A stretch of DNA of 64,000 bases from NCBI RefSeq assembly GCF_018448935.1, contig NZ_RCWC01000001.1, positions 1 to 64,000 of the forward strand. Reading direction: 5' to 3'. The position numbers and the translations under genes are program-made. The notes beneath the pieces are model-generated. The model was not told the origin of the DNA, made no database searches, and saw only the letters and a program-made list of their open reading frames with translations. Shown here in pieces: positions 48,437 through 57,185 of this stretch (position 1 is the stretch's first letter; the number at the start of each line of letters is the position of its first letter). Source of the stretch: Photorhabdus noenieputensis. Its GTDB lineage: Bacteria; Pseudomonadota; Gammaproteobacteria; Enterobacterales; Enterobacteriaceae.

Positions 48437-49479
48437 AACATCGATTCCTGCTGACTTTTAGGCTTAATCTGTACGGATTGGGCCTGTAACTTTTTTAACG
48501 CATCGGCATAACAAAAACCGGTAAACATTTGGTGGTTGAAATCCCAAAATATGCTGTGCTGCTTTTGTTGTTGCACGCCAATTACACCACCGACATTGGT
48601 TTCACCAATCACTGCGCAAGCAATGCCCTGACGGTGAAACAGCTCGATAATTTCTTCACATTCATTTGCATCGGCAATCAGTAAAAAACCAAAACTGGGG
48701 AAGATTTGTAGCCATTTAAACCAGTCCACATTCTCAGGTTTAGGAATGGCATCTAAGTTGATATGTGCCCCCGATGCCGTCGCTTCTAGCAGCATCAATA
48801 AACTGCCTAAGATACCGGCATTGCTAATATCACGGGCGGCATGAACCAGACTGGCTTCTGCCAATTGCGGCAATAAGGCAATTTGTGACTGTAGAATGCG
48901 GTCAGACACTCGTTCGAAGCATTTCCAATAAGTGGTATTGGGGTGGAATTGTCCTTTCAGATTTAAAGCGATCAGAATTTTTTGTTGTGGTTTGACATGC
49001 AACACCGAGAGCAATTTTCGTGCTATGCCTTGAATCGCAACGGATAAAGTGGGCTGATAAACCACTCCAATATTGGTATGTCCACCGACCAATAGCACAC
49101 CATAAGCACGACAAGCATCCTGTATACCTTGCATTAACAACTGGGCATGTTCGCTATTGGTATGCCAAAAGCTATTCACTACTGACAATGCCCGACCACC
49201 CATTGCGGCGATATCACTAATATTCGCCATGACCGCTGACCATCCGGCAAAATAAGGATGATTGGTAACGAAGCTTGGTAACATGCCTTCACAGGCGTGC
49301 AATACATATTGACCATTTAGCGACACTGCCGCCGTGTCATCTCCGGGATAGGCATATAAGCTATCTAATGAATCCACATGGCAAGTTGTGTCAATTGAAA
49401 TATTGTGAGCAATCGCCTGCTTGGATTGCATAGCAGGTGTATGTTTTAACATTTCGAGTAATTGATTGAGTTTCATCAT
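48424..49479 (-). CDS. nitF: Nit1C AIR synthase-like protein (sll0787 family)
   Basis: 351 residues, PurM/SelD/ThiL-type ATP-binding fold: YPGDDTAAVSLNGQYVLHAC, DIAAMGGRALSVVNSFW, GVLLVGGHTNIG and ARDISNAGILGSLLMLLEAT. This family phosphorylates or cyclises small substrates with ATP. In mycobacteria the GNAT and AIR synthase parts are fused; here they are separate but overlap by 4 bp (ATGA). Confidence 0.87.
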   Translation of the reverse strand: MMKLNQLLEMLKHTPAMQSKQAIAHNISIDTTCHVDSLDSLYAYPGDDTAAVSLNGQYVLHACEGMLPSFVTNHPYFAGWSAVMANISDIAAMGGRALSVVNSFWHTNSEHAQLLMQGIQDACRAYGVLLVGGHTNIGVVYQPTLSVAIQGIARKLLSVLHVKPQQKILIALNLKGQFHPNTTYWKCFERVSDRILQSQIALLPQLAEASLVHAARDISNAGILGSLLMLLEATASGAHINLDAIPKPENVDWFKWLQIFPSFGFLLIADANECEEIIELFHRQGIACAVIGETNVGGVIGVQQQKQHSIFWDFNHQMFTGFCYADALKKLQAQSVQIKPKSQQESMLCRA

Positions 49480-50039
49480 TGCGTCTCCTTCTGCATATAG
49501 GTTTGCATCGGGACATGCGGTAATGGATAGTTTTCAATCTGTGCCTGCATCAGCACATGTGGAATGTTGGCAATGGTCAACTGACGTAAACTATCCCAAC
49601 GCAACCGTTGGAAATAGTGTTCATTTTGACTTTGCACGGTAGCTAAAAAAGTACGGCATCCCAAGTTTTTGGCGGTCGATACCGCAGTATTGATTAACGC
49701 TTTACCAATGATATGGCGACGTCGATATAAGGGTTCTACGCATAAACGCCCGCCATACCACGTCTGTTCGCCATCCGGGAAAATCCGTACTGCGCCAATC
49801 ACTCGGTCATGCTCACCAAACATTTTCTCAATGGCAACAATGCCTAGTGCTTTAACATCGTATTCGTCACGATCTTCTTGCAAGATTTTCTGTTCATCGC
49901 GAAAGGTCATTTCACGCAAACGATAATATTGGCGACGCTCCCAATCTTCCGACACAATTTTGATGGCAATGTCATCGCTAACAAATTGTTTCAGCCCTTC
50001 ATTTTGCTCAAGCAGCCAAGGATAGCGAGAAAGTTCCAT
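49476..50039 (-). CDS. nitE: Nit1C GNAT acetyltransferase (MSMEG_0567 N-terminal family)
   Basis: 187 residues, GNAT fold: VIGAVRIFPDGEQTWYGGRL, VEPLYRRRHIIGKALINTAV (acyl-CoA binding RRRHIIG) and LATVQSQNEHYFQRLRWDSL. It would transfer an acyl group to an unknown amine. Coupled to nitF (4-bp overlap), 12 bp after nitD. Confidence 0.87.
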   Translation of the reverse strand: MELSRYPWLLEQNEGLKQFVSDDIAIKIVSEDWERRQYYRLREMTFRDEQKILQEDRDEYDVKALGIVAIEKMFGEHDRVIGAVRIFPDGEQTWYGGRLCVEPLYRRRHIIGKALINTAVSTAKNLGCRTFLATVQSQNEHYFQRLRWDSLRQLTIANIPHVLMQAQIENYPLPHVPMQTYMQKETQ

Positions 50040-50051
50040 ATCACATTCTCC

Positions 50052-51149
50052 TTATTCATACGCTTTCAGCGAAGAGCAAGCGCCGCATTTGGCGCAGCCG
50101 GCCTGAGTATTTTCCGAGTTCAAACCATGTTGTTTGAGTTGCTGGCCAATTTTCGGATAGAGCGACTGCATAAAAGCTTGATCAGGTTTAGGGTGATGCT
50201 CTAATGGCGTGCCTCGAATCGGTACAAACGGTACCACAAATGGATACACCCCAATTTCAGTCAGCTTGGCGGTCATCTCCACGATTTCCAGTTCGGTATC
50301 GCCCAAACCTGCCAAAATGTAGGTACTGACTTGTCCACGACCGAATACCGCAACGGCTGCTTTAAATGCCGCAAAATATTTTGCCAACGATACTTCGGCT
50401 TTACCCGGCATAATTTTCTGCCGTACACGTTCGCTCACCGCCTCAAGGTGCATGCCAATCGATACCGCTCCGGCATCTTTTAAACGTTGGAACCAGGCAA
50501 AATCATCAGGTGGTTCGCACTGTACCTGTATTGGCAAATCGACTTGCGCTTTAATCGCTTTAACTGAGTCATATAAAATTTTGGCACCACGATCTCCCGT
50601 GTTTGGCGTACCCGTGGTGATCACCATTTGCTTGACGCCATCCAGCTCAACGGCTGCTTTCGCTACCTCAGCCAATTGTTCCGGGCGTTTACGGATCAAG
50701 GTTCGACCCTCTTTTAAAGACTGATCAATCGAGCAAAATTGGCAGGCGGTCGCCTTATCCTTCATACGAATGCAATGCTGTAACACCGTTGTCGCCAGCA
50801 CATCACGGCTATGTAAGGTCGCAATTTGTTCGTAGGCAATGCCTTCTGCGGTTTTTAAATCGTAAAAACGTGGTCGTGCAGGTGCAGTTAAGGTCGCCAC
50901 AGGAATCCGGTTTTTAAAGACAATCACCTTGTCAGAGTGCGGCTCAGGCTTTGCGGTGTAGGGAGAGTCTTGTGCTGCAAGGTTCAGCACAGGAATCATC
51001 ATAGTCTGCCCGTCAAGGCTCAGCGCTTTATGATCGCTTGGCCCTGCGCCGCCTTTACGGGACAAGCCAAAATTGCCTTCCCATTTCAGACCATTACATT
51101 GCAAATCGGTTAATAATTGCAAATTGGTTAATAGTTGTATTGCAGACAT
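50052..51149 (-). CDS. nitD: Nit1C radical SAM protein (MSMEG_0568 family)
   Basis: 365 residues. The radical SAM cluster motif is unusual: Cys126-x9-Cys136-x2-Cys139 (CIRMKDKATACQFC) instead of CxxxCxxC, as I recall for this family. A second Cys set CAKCGAC lies at the C-terminus and may hold an auxiliary cluster. Partial similarity to the biotin synthase/lipoyl synthase layout (TTGTPNTGDRGA, VQCEPPDD, GLGDTELEIVEM). 23 bp after nitC. Confidence 0.88.
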   Translation of the reverse strand: MSAIQLLTNLQLLTDLQCNGLKWEGNFGLSRKGGAGPSDHKALSLDGQTMMIPVLNLAAQDSPYTAKPEPHSDKVIVFKNRIPVATLTAPARPRFYDLKTAEGIAYEQIATLHSRDVLATTVLQHCIRMKDKATACQFCSIDQSLKEGRTLIRKRPEQLAEVAKAAVELDGVKQMVITTGTPNTGDRGAKILYDSVKAIKAQVDLPIQVQCEPPDDFAWFQRLKDAGAVSIGMHLEAVSERVRQKIMPGKAEVSLAKYFAAFKAAVAVFGRGQVSTYILAGLGDTELEIVEMTAKLTEIGVYPFVVPFVPIRGTPLEHHPKPDQAFMQSLYPKIGQQLKQHGLNSENTQAGCAKCGACSSLKAYE

Positions 51150-51172
51150 CTTTAACCCCCTATCGATTGGGT

Positions 51173-52180
51173 TTACATCAATATGGTTTCGGCATGTTCT
51201 TGATTAAATGTTGAGAACTTTTCGAGATGGCTTTGATCTGATGTTTCAACTTTCAGTTCGTGTAATACGTGTGCTGGACGACGATCAATTAATAAGCTGA
51301 GTAATTCAGGTCGGCTGTAATGCCCAATCGAATCCATCATGCGTTTGCGTTTATCAATCAGGCTAAAGTCCAGATCGGCAATGCAATAACCTTCACCTTG
51401 TGTGATCGGTTCAGCCAGGAACTTGCCTTCGGGAGAAACGATGGCGGCAAAACATCCTCCTGAAATTGGACCAATATCACAGCCAGTATCCTGCATAATC
51501 TGCTGTTGCTGTTCGGGATGCAGCCATGCGGTGGCGTTGATCACAAAGCAACCAGACTCTAAAGCATGGTGTTGAATGGTTGCGCGGATTTGATCGGCAA
51601 AGACTTGCCCTACCAACGAACCGGGAAACATGGCAGCATGAATTTGTTCGCCATCTGCCATTAAGGCAAAGCGGGCCAGCGGGTTGTAATGCTCCCAACA
51701 TGCCAGAGAACCAATACGTCCTACCGCGGAATTAATGGCACGTAAACCACTGCCGTCGCCTTGTCCCCACACCATGCGTTCATGGTAAGTTGGGGTAATT
51801 TTGCGGCGATGTTGAATGATTGAACCGTCGGCATTAAATAACAGTTGCGCGTTATAAATCGTACTGCCCGCACGTTCATTAATGCCAATCGATACCACCA
51901 TGTTGGCTTCAAGACAGGCTTGACCAATCGCTAAGGTTGCTTCGGAAGGTACAACCACCGATTCATTTAATAGCTTTAAATGCTCTTTACCCATAGCAAA
52001 TGGCGGTTGTACAAAGGAGAAATAAGGGTAATAAGGCACGACGGTTTCAGGAAAGACTGCGAATTGCACTCCCTGTTTTCCAAGCTCTAAAATAATGTCA
52101 CAAATTTTTTTTACTGTTGCGGCTTGACTATAAAGCACTGGGCTACATTGCACTGCGGCAGCTTTAATTATTCGGTTCAT
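51173..52180 (-). CDS. nitC: Nit1C nitrilase (Nit6803-like)
   Basis: 335 residues. Nitrilase catalytic set Glu45 ([15 protein letters not shown]), Lys127 ([19 protein letters not shown]) and Cys161 ([15 protein letters not shown]), with the CWEH context of true aliphatic/aromatic nitrilases rather than amidases. It converts nitriles to carboxylates and ammonia. The gene is required for growth on cyanide as nitrogen source in characterised Nit1C bacteria, where a nitrile formed from cyanide is the presumed substrate. Confidence 0.93.
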   Translation of the reverse strand: MNRIIKAAAVQCSPVLYSQAATVKKICDIILELGKQGVQFAVFPETVVPYYPYFSFVQPPFAMGKEHLKLLNESVVVPSEATLAIGQACLEANMVVSIGINERAGSTIYNAQLLFNADGSIIQHRRKITPTYHERMVWGQGDGSGLRAINSAVGRIGSLACWEHYNPLARFALMADGEQIHAAMFPGSLVGQVFADQIRATIQHHALESGCFVINATAWLHPEQQQQIMQDTGCDIGPISGGCFAAIVSPEGKFLAEPITQGEGYCIADLDFSLIDKRKRMMDSIGHYSRPELLSLLIDRRPAHVLHELKVETSDQSHLEKFSTFNQEHAETILM

Positions 52181-52206
52181 AACCTTATCCCCTGTTTATG
52201 TTTTAC

Positions 52207-52689
52207 TTAGGCAGTCCAGGTATCAATGATTAAGGCATTGTCGCGACGCATCAGCAGTCTTAAATCCATCACATCCAATGGATTAATTGGCCGAATTCCC
52301 GGAATAAGCGCTTTTTCGGTTTGACCATAAAATGCTTGTAACGCAAAACGGCAGGCATAGACTTCTCCGCCTTCTGCCATAAAGGCTTTCAACTGATTGT
52401 TGACGGCTAAATGACCCGGAAAAGCTTCCGCTCCTAAAGTTGGAAAACCACGTTGTACACCCAACTGCACGCCTGGGCCGTAAAGCAAAATTTTGGTTTC
52501 AAAGCCTTTGCGCAACAGACGTTTTGCCTGTAACACATTGACCAAGCCAATTGATCCTTCAAATGCAACGGTATGGAAAGTCACTAATGCCTTTTCACCT
52601 GGTTGGGCTTTGACGTCCTCAAACACTTTTTCTTCGTAATCAACAAGAAAATCGCCGTCTTTATATTGTTCGATATCAATCTTTGGCAT
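52207..52689 (-). CDS. nitB: Nit1C first gene (MSMEG_0572 family nitrogen starvation response protein)
   Basis: 160 residues from ATG 52689 ([20 protein letters not shown]), with AGGAG at the right distance; an in-frame upstream ATG at 52731 is not preferred. DsrE-like pattern [20 protein letters not shown] and [11 protein letters not shown]. Role unknown. First gene behind the sigma-54 promoter. Confidence 0.88.
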   Translation of the reverse strand: MPKIDIEQYKDGDFLVDYEEKVFEDVKAQPGEKALVTFHTVAFEGSIGLVNVLQAKRLLRKGFETKILLYGPGVQLGVQRGFPTLGAEAFPGHLAVNNQLKAFMAEGGEVYACRFALQAFYGQTEKALIPGIRPINPLDVMDLRLLMRRDNALIIDTWTA

Positions 52690-52762
52690 AACCAACTCCT
52701 CGTTCAATGTTATTTGGGAATGAACCAACATGTAGTCTGTCTGTACTATTGCGAGAAATTAT

Positions 52763-52778
52763 TGCGAGAACTGTGCCA
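52763..52778 (-). promoter_or_regulatory. Sigma-54 (-24/-12) promoter of nitBCDEFGH
   Basis: Minus strand TGGCAC-AGTTC-TCGCA agrees with the consensus TGGCAC-N5-TTGCA at all but one position, with GG and GC exactly 10 bp apart. It is 74 bp before the nitB ATG. The divergent gene encodes a sigma-54 activator, which makes the match functional in context. Confidence 0.85.
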
Positions 52779-52898
52779 AGTGATATTTTGAAGCGGAAGT
52801 TAATTCTTATCACATTGAAAAATATCATCTAATTTTTATAAAAATAGTTTTCATGGAGATAAATTGAACTATTAGGGAATTAGGATTTTTCGTAGTAT

Positions 52899-52934
52899 TA
52901 TGAAATTTCATAGCTTAAATTATGAAATTTCATA
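52899..52934. promoter_or_regulatory. Tandem palindromic operator/enhancer of nitA-nitB
   Basis: TATGAAATTTCATA occurs at 52899-52912 and again at 52921-52934, a perfect 14-bp palindrome repeated with 22-bp (two-turn) spacing. It lies about 120 bp upstream of the sigma-54 promoter, the usual range of an activator-binding enhancer, and overlaps the start of nitA, so NitA binding would also autoregulate. Sites seen; binding inferred. Confidence 0.75.
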
Positions 52935-54862
52935 GTATGAATACGACTGACTTTATCTCAGACTGGGTAGTTTATGAAGACTCGATTCGCCCGTTGGTAT
53001 TTGAACACACGTCACAGGCATTAATTGTATTGGACCCACATCAAAACCAGTTTATTGATGTGAATATTAGCGCCAGCCAATTATTACAATATGAACGTCA
53101 TGAAATTATTCAAAAAACGGTGACTTCCATTTTTGGTCATTTCAGACAACTGCCATATCTTGTGGCATTTACCGAAGGCGCTTTGGCGAAAGGGCGGGCC
53201 TGGAACAATGAGCTGTATATCTTTGATAAAAACGGTGAAAAAATCCAGTTGGATATTACTGCTGTTTCATTGCCCTATAAAAATAAAACCTTGCTGATAT
53301 GGTCGCTGGTGGATGTCAAAGAGTTAGAACTGCGCCAACTCAATAAAAATACCGATAAAGCCATTCGTACAGGTTTAAAAGAGTCGCAAGCCTTACAAGA
53401 GCTGTTTATTGACTCCGACACAGGCAAGCATTTATTACTGAGTTCAGTCGGTGACGGTATTTACAGTATTAACAAACAAGGCTTGTGTACCTTTATTAAC
53501 CCTGTCGGGGCTAAAATGTTGGGGCTGCAACCTGAAGATGTATTGAGTGACAATATTCATAAGATTCATCACCATACCCATGAAAATGGCGAACCCTATC
53601 CTGAAGAAGAGTGCCCGATTTATGCAGCGGTACATGACGGTATTGTGCATGAAGGGGTGCAGGAAATTTTTTGGCGTCGTGACGGTAGTTGCTTTCCGGT
53701 GGAATTTACCAGTACCCCAGTGATTCGTGACAGTGAAATTATTGGCGCGGTAGTGGTGTTCCGTGATATTACCGATCGGCTGAATACCGAAAAACAATTG
53801 ACCTATGCCCTTGAAGAACTACAAGATTTAAAAAGTCGGCTGGAACAGCAAAATGAATATCTGCAAGAGGAAATTTTACATGAAAATCAATATGATGAAA
53901 TTATTGGCAGGAGTGCATCCATTTTACAGATTATTGAAAAAATCAAGGTGGTCGCCCCAACCGATGCCAATGTGATGATTTATGGTGAATCAGGTACAGG
54001 CAAAGAGCTGATTGCTCGTGCTATTCACCAATCCAGTCACCGTAAACAGCAACCACTTATTCGAGTCAATTGTGCCGCCATTCCTTCGGAACTGTTTGAA
54101 AGTGAATTTTTTGGACATGTCAAAGGCGCATTTACTGGAGCTGTGCGTGACCGCGCCGGACGTTTTGAATTGGCGGATCAGGGCACACTGTTTTTAGATG
54201 AAATTGGCGAAATTCCTATTGAGCTACAAAGTAAACTGTTGCGTGTGTTGCAGGAAGGAACCTTTGAGCGGGTTGGCGAAGAGAAAACGCGATATGTGAA
54301 TGTGCGGATTATTGCTGCTACCAACCGCAATTTAAAAGAAGAAGTTAAACACAAGCGCTTTCGTGAAGACCTCTATTTCCGTTTAAATGTATTTCCGATT
54401 TATTCACCGGCTTTACGTGACCGTAAAGAAGATATTCCACTTTTGGTTACGCATTTTACTAAGTTGATTTGTGACAAGCGTAAAATTAATTATCTACCAT
54501 TTTCACAAAAGCATATTTTAGAATTACAGCAATATGATTGGCCTGGCAATATTCGTGAATTACAAAATGTTATTGAACGCGCACTCATTATAGCGAAACA
54601 AGGCACTGTTTCGTTTAAATATTTGCTAGAACAAGATCAACAGCAAAATGAAACGACGCATCAGAATATTCACAATAAACTTCAACAAATTGAAGTTGTG
54701 CTGACCATGCAGCAACTGAAAGACTTGGAAATTAATAATTTCTCTCTTGCCGTGAAACAATGCAAAGGGAAAATTTTTGGTGATGCTGGTGCAGCAAAAT
54801 TGTTGGGAATGAACCCAACGACCTTGATCTCACGTTTAAAGAAATTGGGAGTTGATTATTAA
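52922..54862 (+). CDS. nitA: Sigma-54-dependent activator of the Nit1C operon
   Basis: 646 residues from ATG 52922, or 641 from ATG 52937, which avoids the operator palindrome; neither has a clear ribosome site. Domains: PAS at about 20-130, second PAS at about 165-285 ([20 protein letters not shown]..), coiled linker, AAA domain at about 325-560 with Walker [15 protein letters not shown], the sigma-54 contact motif GAFTGA and Walker [12 protein letters not shown], and a Fis-type HTH at the end ([20 protein letters not shown]). No receiver domain, so the signal is sensed by the PAS domains. It matches the NitA regulator described beside nitBCDEFGH in Pseudomonas. Confidence 0.9.
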   Translation: MKFHSMNTTDFISDWVVYEDSIRPLVFEHTSQALIVLDPHQNQFIDVNISASQLLQYERHEIIQKTVTSIFGHFRQLPYLVAFTEGALAKGRAWNNELYIFDKNGEKIQLDITAVSLPYKNKTLLIWSLVDVKELELRQLNKNTDKAIRTGLKESQALQELFIDSDTGKHLLLSSVGDGIYSINKQGLCTFINPVGAKMLGLQPEDVLSDNIHKIHHHTHENGEPYPEEECPIYAAVHDGIVHEGVQEIFWRRDGSCFPVEFTSTPVIRDSEIIGAVVVFRDITDRLNTEKQLTYALEELQDLKSRLEQQNEYLQEEILHENQYDEIIGRSASILQIIEKIKVVAPTDANVMIYGESGTGKELIARAIHQSSHRKQQPLIRVNCAAIPSELFESEFFGHVKGAFTGAVRDRAGRFELADQGTLFLDEIGEIPIELQSKLLRVLQEGTFERVGEEKTRYVNVRIIAATNRNLKEEVKHKRFREDLYFRLNVFPIYSPALRDRKEDIPLLVTHFTKLICDKRKINYLPFSQKHILELQQYDWPGNIRELQNVIERALIIAKQGTVSFKYLLEQDQQQNETTHQNIHNKLQQIEVVLTMQQLKDLEINNFSLAVKQCKGKIFGDAGAAKLLGMNPTTLISRLKKLGVDY

Positions 54863-54923
54863 AAAGCTTATCTTGAGTTTGGAAAATGCGTTTTATATGT
54901 GTCCGTTCATTATTGTAATGCGC

Positions 54924-55050
54924 TATACCCGTTATCTTTCAAGTTGCTTCTTTGTTGGCTGCACTCACTCACTCCGGTCACATCGTTATCTATGTTCCCG
55001 GGGATTCGCTCCCTTGCCGTCGCGATGCATCTTGAAATCCATAGGGTATA
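54924..55050. repeat. ERIC-type repeat copy 5
   Basis: 127 bp, TATACCC to GGGTATA, opposite in orientation to copy 4. It follows the nitA stop by 61 bp, so copies 4 and 5 form an inverted pair around the whole Nit1C cluster. The remainder of the 317-bp gap up to the antitoxin gene has no gene. Confidence 0.88.
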
Positions 55051-55179
55051 AATAGCTTGATCATTATTCCATTTGAAACCATAAGTTTCACATTTATCTG
55101 ACCAGACGCTTGCAAAAAATAGTGAAGTAAGAAAAGAGGGGGGATTGGGAATTACTCCAAACCCCATTGCATACGAGAA

Positions 55180-55461
55180 TTACAACATAATTTGTGGGTT
55201 CTGGATACCACAGGCACGAGCATAGCGTGCTAATGTCTCTATACTGGCTTTTGTTACATTGTTTTCCATTTTCGTTACTGTCGGCGGCGTAACTCCCATT
55301 CTTTCAGCAACTTGTGAACGAGTCAGTCCAGCGAATTTACGCCATTCAGCTAAGGTTTCTTGCAATCTTTCTTTGCGCTCTTCAGCTTCATAAGCGGCTT
55401 TAAATTCTGGGTTTTCCATCATTTCAGCCAAAACTTCTGAATGGGTTTTATACTTCTTCAT
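55180..55461 (-). CDS. HigA-like XRE antitoxin
   Basis: 93 residues with a helix-turn-helix (FAGLTRSQVAERMGVTPPTV, TKMENNVTKASIETLARYAR). Overlaps the toxin gene by 14 bp. The order toxin first, antitoxin second is that of higBA-type loci. The antitoxin should repress the operon through the inverted repeat at 55804-55839. Confidence 0.88.
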   Translation of the reverse strand: MKKYKTHSEVLAEMMENPEFKAAYEAEERKERLQETLAEWRKFAGLTRSQVAERMGVTPPTVTKMENNVTKASIETLARYARACGIQNPQIML

Positions 55462-55771
55462 GTTTCATTTCCTCTAGTCTATGGAATGCCAAAGCTATCT
55501 CACTGGGTGGAATTTTTTGTGTTTTCTTGATGAAAACCCGTAACAGATATATTTGTTTTCCTGTTTGATATACCCAAAGTCCACGAGCTATATCTCCTCC
55601 CATTGTTCGAATTTCGTAGAGTCCCCCACCTATCGGTTTTGTGTTTGGCTCTCTCAATGAGCGGGGATCTGTTTCCAGTTTTCCAATAAGCCTTGCTAAT
55701 TTTACTCCGGTTTTTGCTGGTAAAGATTTGATTTCTTGTTCAGCTTCGTCGTGGTATTTAACTATAAACAC
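55448..55771 (-). CDS. HigB/Gp49-like RelE-fold toxin
   Basis: 107 residues from GTG 55771, chosen because AGGAGG lies 8 nt before it; a longer frame from 55822 lacks a site. Family features: YHDEAEQEIKSLPAKTGVKL, KPIGGGLYEIRTMGGDIARG, LLRVFIKKTQKIPPSEIALA. Gp49-like HigB toxins are ribosome-dependent mRNA endonucleases. First gene of the pair. Confidence 0.87.
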   Translation of the reverse strand: MFIVKYHDEAEQEIKSLPAKTGVKLARLIGKLETDPRSLREPNTKPIGGGLYEIRTMGGDIARGLWVYQTGKQIYLLRVFIKKTQKIPPSEIALAFHRLEEMKHEEV

Positions 55772-55803
55772 ACTTATTTCCTCCTGATAGATTAAATTAA
55801 TCC

Positions 55804-55839
55804 AAAGGATAATTTGCATCAAGAGAAAAATTATCCTTT
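55804..55839. promoter_or_regulatory. Operator of the toxin-antitoxin pair
   Basis: An exact 12-bp inverted repeat aaaggataattt/aaattatccttt (55804-55815 and 55828-55839) with a 12-bp centre, 32-68 bp upstream of the toxin start. Typical position for HigA binding. Between here and 56100 I see no gene. Confidence 0.65.
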
Positions 55840-56099
55840 AATGCAATTTTCGTGGTTCATGCGTGGAGCGCATGGAAGTGGTTGTACGACGGAATCGCCG
55901 AGAATTTTGTCACTCAATCTAGAAACTGAAAACAGCTCAGATAGAGCGCTGATCGAATACTGGCCTGTTCTATGTTTTTGATCCTGTTTCTTCAACACCT
56001 TACGAAATTATGATGTTTAAGGGGCAGTACTATTTTTTGGGATCAATACTGAAAGCCGGAAGGAATCACTGCCATGTTAAACAAGGTGTGTCAGTGGTC

Positions 56100-56137
56100 A
56101 AAACCCGCAGAGGAGAAAACTGCGGGTTTTGCTTTGT
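56100..56137 (-). terminator. Strong hairpin downstream of the GDPD gene
   Basis: An 11-bp stem aaaacccgcag/ctgcgggtttt with an aggagaaaa loop, T-rich on both strands. It ends the phosphodiesterase message (stop at 56208) and could act in the plus direction as well. Confidence 0.75.
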
Positions 56138-56207
56138 TCATAGGTGTAAAAGAGGTTCCGTCAGAAAATGATTACTGGCACTGCTTGTTTTCGGGAACCC
56201 CAAATTC

Positions 56208-57083
56208 TTATTTTGTTTTAAAGGTACTGAACAACTTGGGAGAATCCACCAGCACACCATCGGCACCAAGTTCTTTAGCTTGTTTGAAATCTTCCTCTGT
56301 TTTAATGCCAAAGAGAATGATGCTAGCGCCACCCTTAGCACGGAAACACGCCATTGCTTCCTTATCCCATGACAATACGGATTTGGAACGTGCTTCACCA
56401 AGAGTATATTTCTCAACAACTTCTACGTTACGGCGCATTTCCAAACCATACCAGCGAGCGGTGTCGGTATTTGCAGGGATATCACATTGGTGAACCATTG
56501 TGATATTTGCCAGCATGGTACGGGTTTTATCCCGGCTTTCAAAACGCTGTATTGTTGCTGGTAATGCGTTAAGGTAAGTTTCGTTAGTGGAATAGAAACG
56601 GGTACGGGCAAGCGCTTTTTGTTTGATCAGTACTTTTTCTAGTGCTTTGGTTTGTTGGGCTGGATCTGCATCCGGTGATTTCAGATCAATATAGAAGAAA
56701 GTATCTGGGTATTTTTTTAAGACTTGTTCTAATGTTGGAATACCTAATCCTTTATTACGGAATGGATGATGACCATCAGAGCCAAATTTGTAACCGGCAT
56801 CAAATTTAGCCAATTGACTTGCTTTATAAGCAGAAACGAGTCCACTTTTATTGGTCAAGCTATTTAAGTCTGTTGGACGATAGAGTACGGGAATACCATC
56901 CTTTGAAAGCTGGACAGTGATCCAAATAGCATCTGCTTTATTCTCTAAGGACTTAGAAATTGCGTACTCAGTATTTTCAGGTGCATCACCTGTACCAGCC
57001 CGATGAGCGATAATTTGTGGTGTTGTTGCGAAAGTGCTGGCAGAGCAGCAAAGTAGGATTGCAGCGGTAATTCCGTGTCGCAT
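56208..57083 (-). CDS. Periplasmic glycerophosphodiester phosphodiesterase-like protein
   Basis: 291 residues from ATG 57083, with GGAG upstream. Signal peptide (MRHGITAAILLCCSASTFA). GDPD barrel: IIAHRAGTGDAPENTEYAI contains the HR..A..PENT motif, followed by DGIPVLYRPTDLNSLTNKSG (HD of the canonical motif replaced by YR), FFYIDLKSPDA and GADGVLVDSP. It should act on glycerophosphodiesters or related lipids in the periplasm, but the HR...HD pair is incomplete: YR stands where HD is expected, so activity may differ. Single gene. Confidence 0.8.
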   Translation of the reverse strand: MRHGITAAILLCCSASTFATTPQIIAHRAGTGDAPENTEYAISKSLENKADAIWITVQLSKDGIPVLYRPTDLNSLTNKSGLVSAYKASQLAKFDAGYKFGSDGHHPFRNKGLGIPTLEQVLKKYPDTFFYIDLKSPDADPAQQTKALEKVLIKQKALARTRFYSTNETYLNALPATIQRFESRDKTRTMLANITMVHQCDIPANTDTARWYGLEMRRNVEVVEKYTLGEARSKSVLSWDKEAMACFRAKGGASIILFGIKTEEDFKQAKELGADGVLVDSPKLFSTFKTK

Positions 57084-57185
57084 CGTTTTCTCCATAATAT
57101 CCAATTATAGTTAAGTTAAAATAATTAACTTTATAAATGATTTCTAAATGAAATCAATTTTGAATGTAACACGGTTTTTTGAATT

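Noticed and set aside
54852-55167. Short ORFs on both strands after nitA
   Set aside because: They are produced by ERIC copy 5.
55840-56099. Possible IS remnant between the TA operator and the GDPD terminator
   Set aside because: Reading all frames gave no stretch that I could assign to a transposase.
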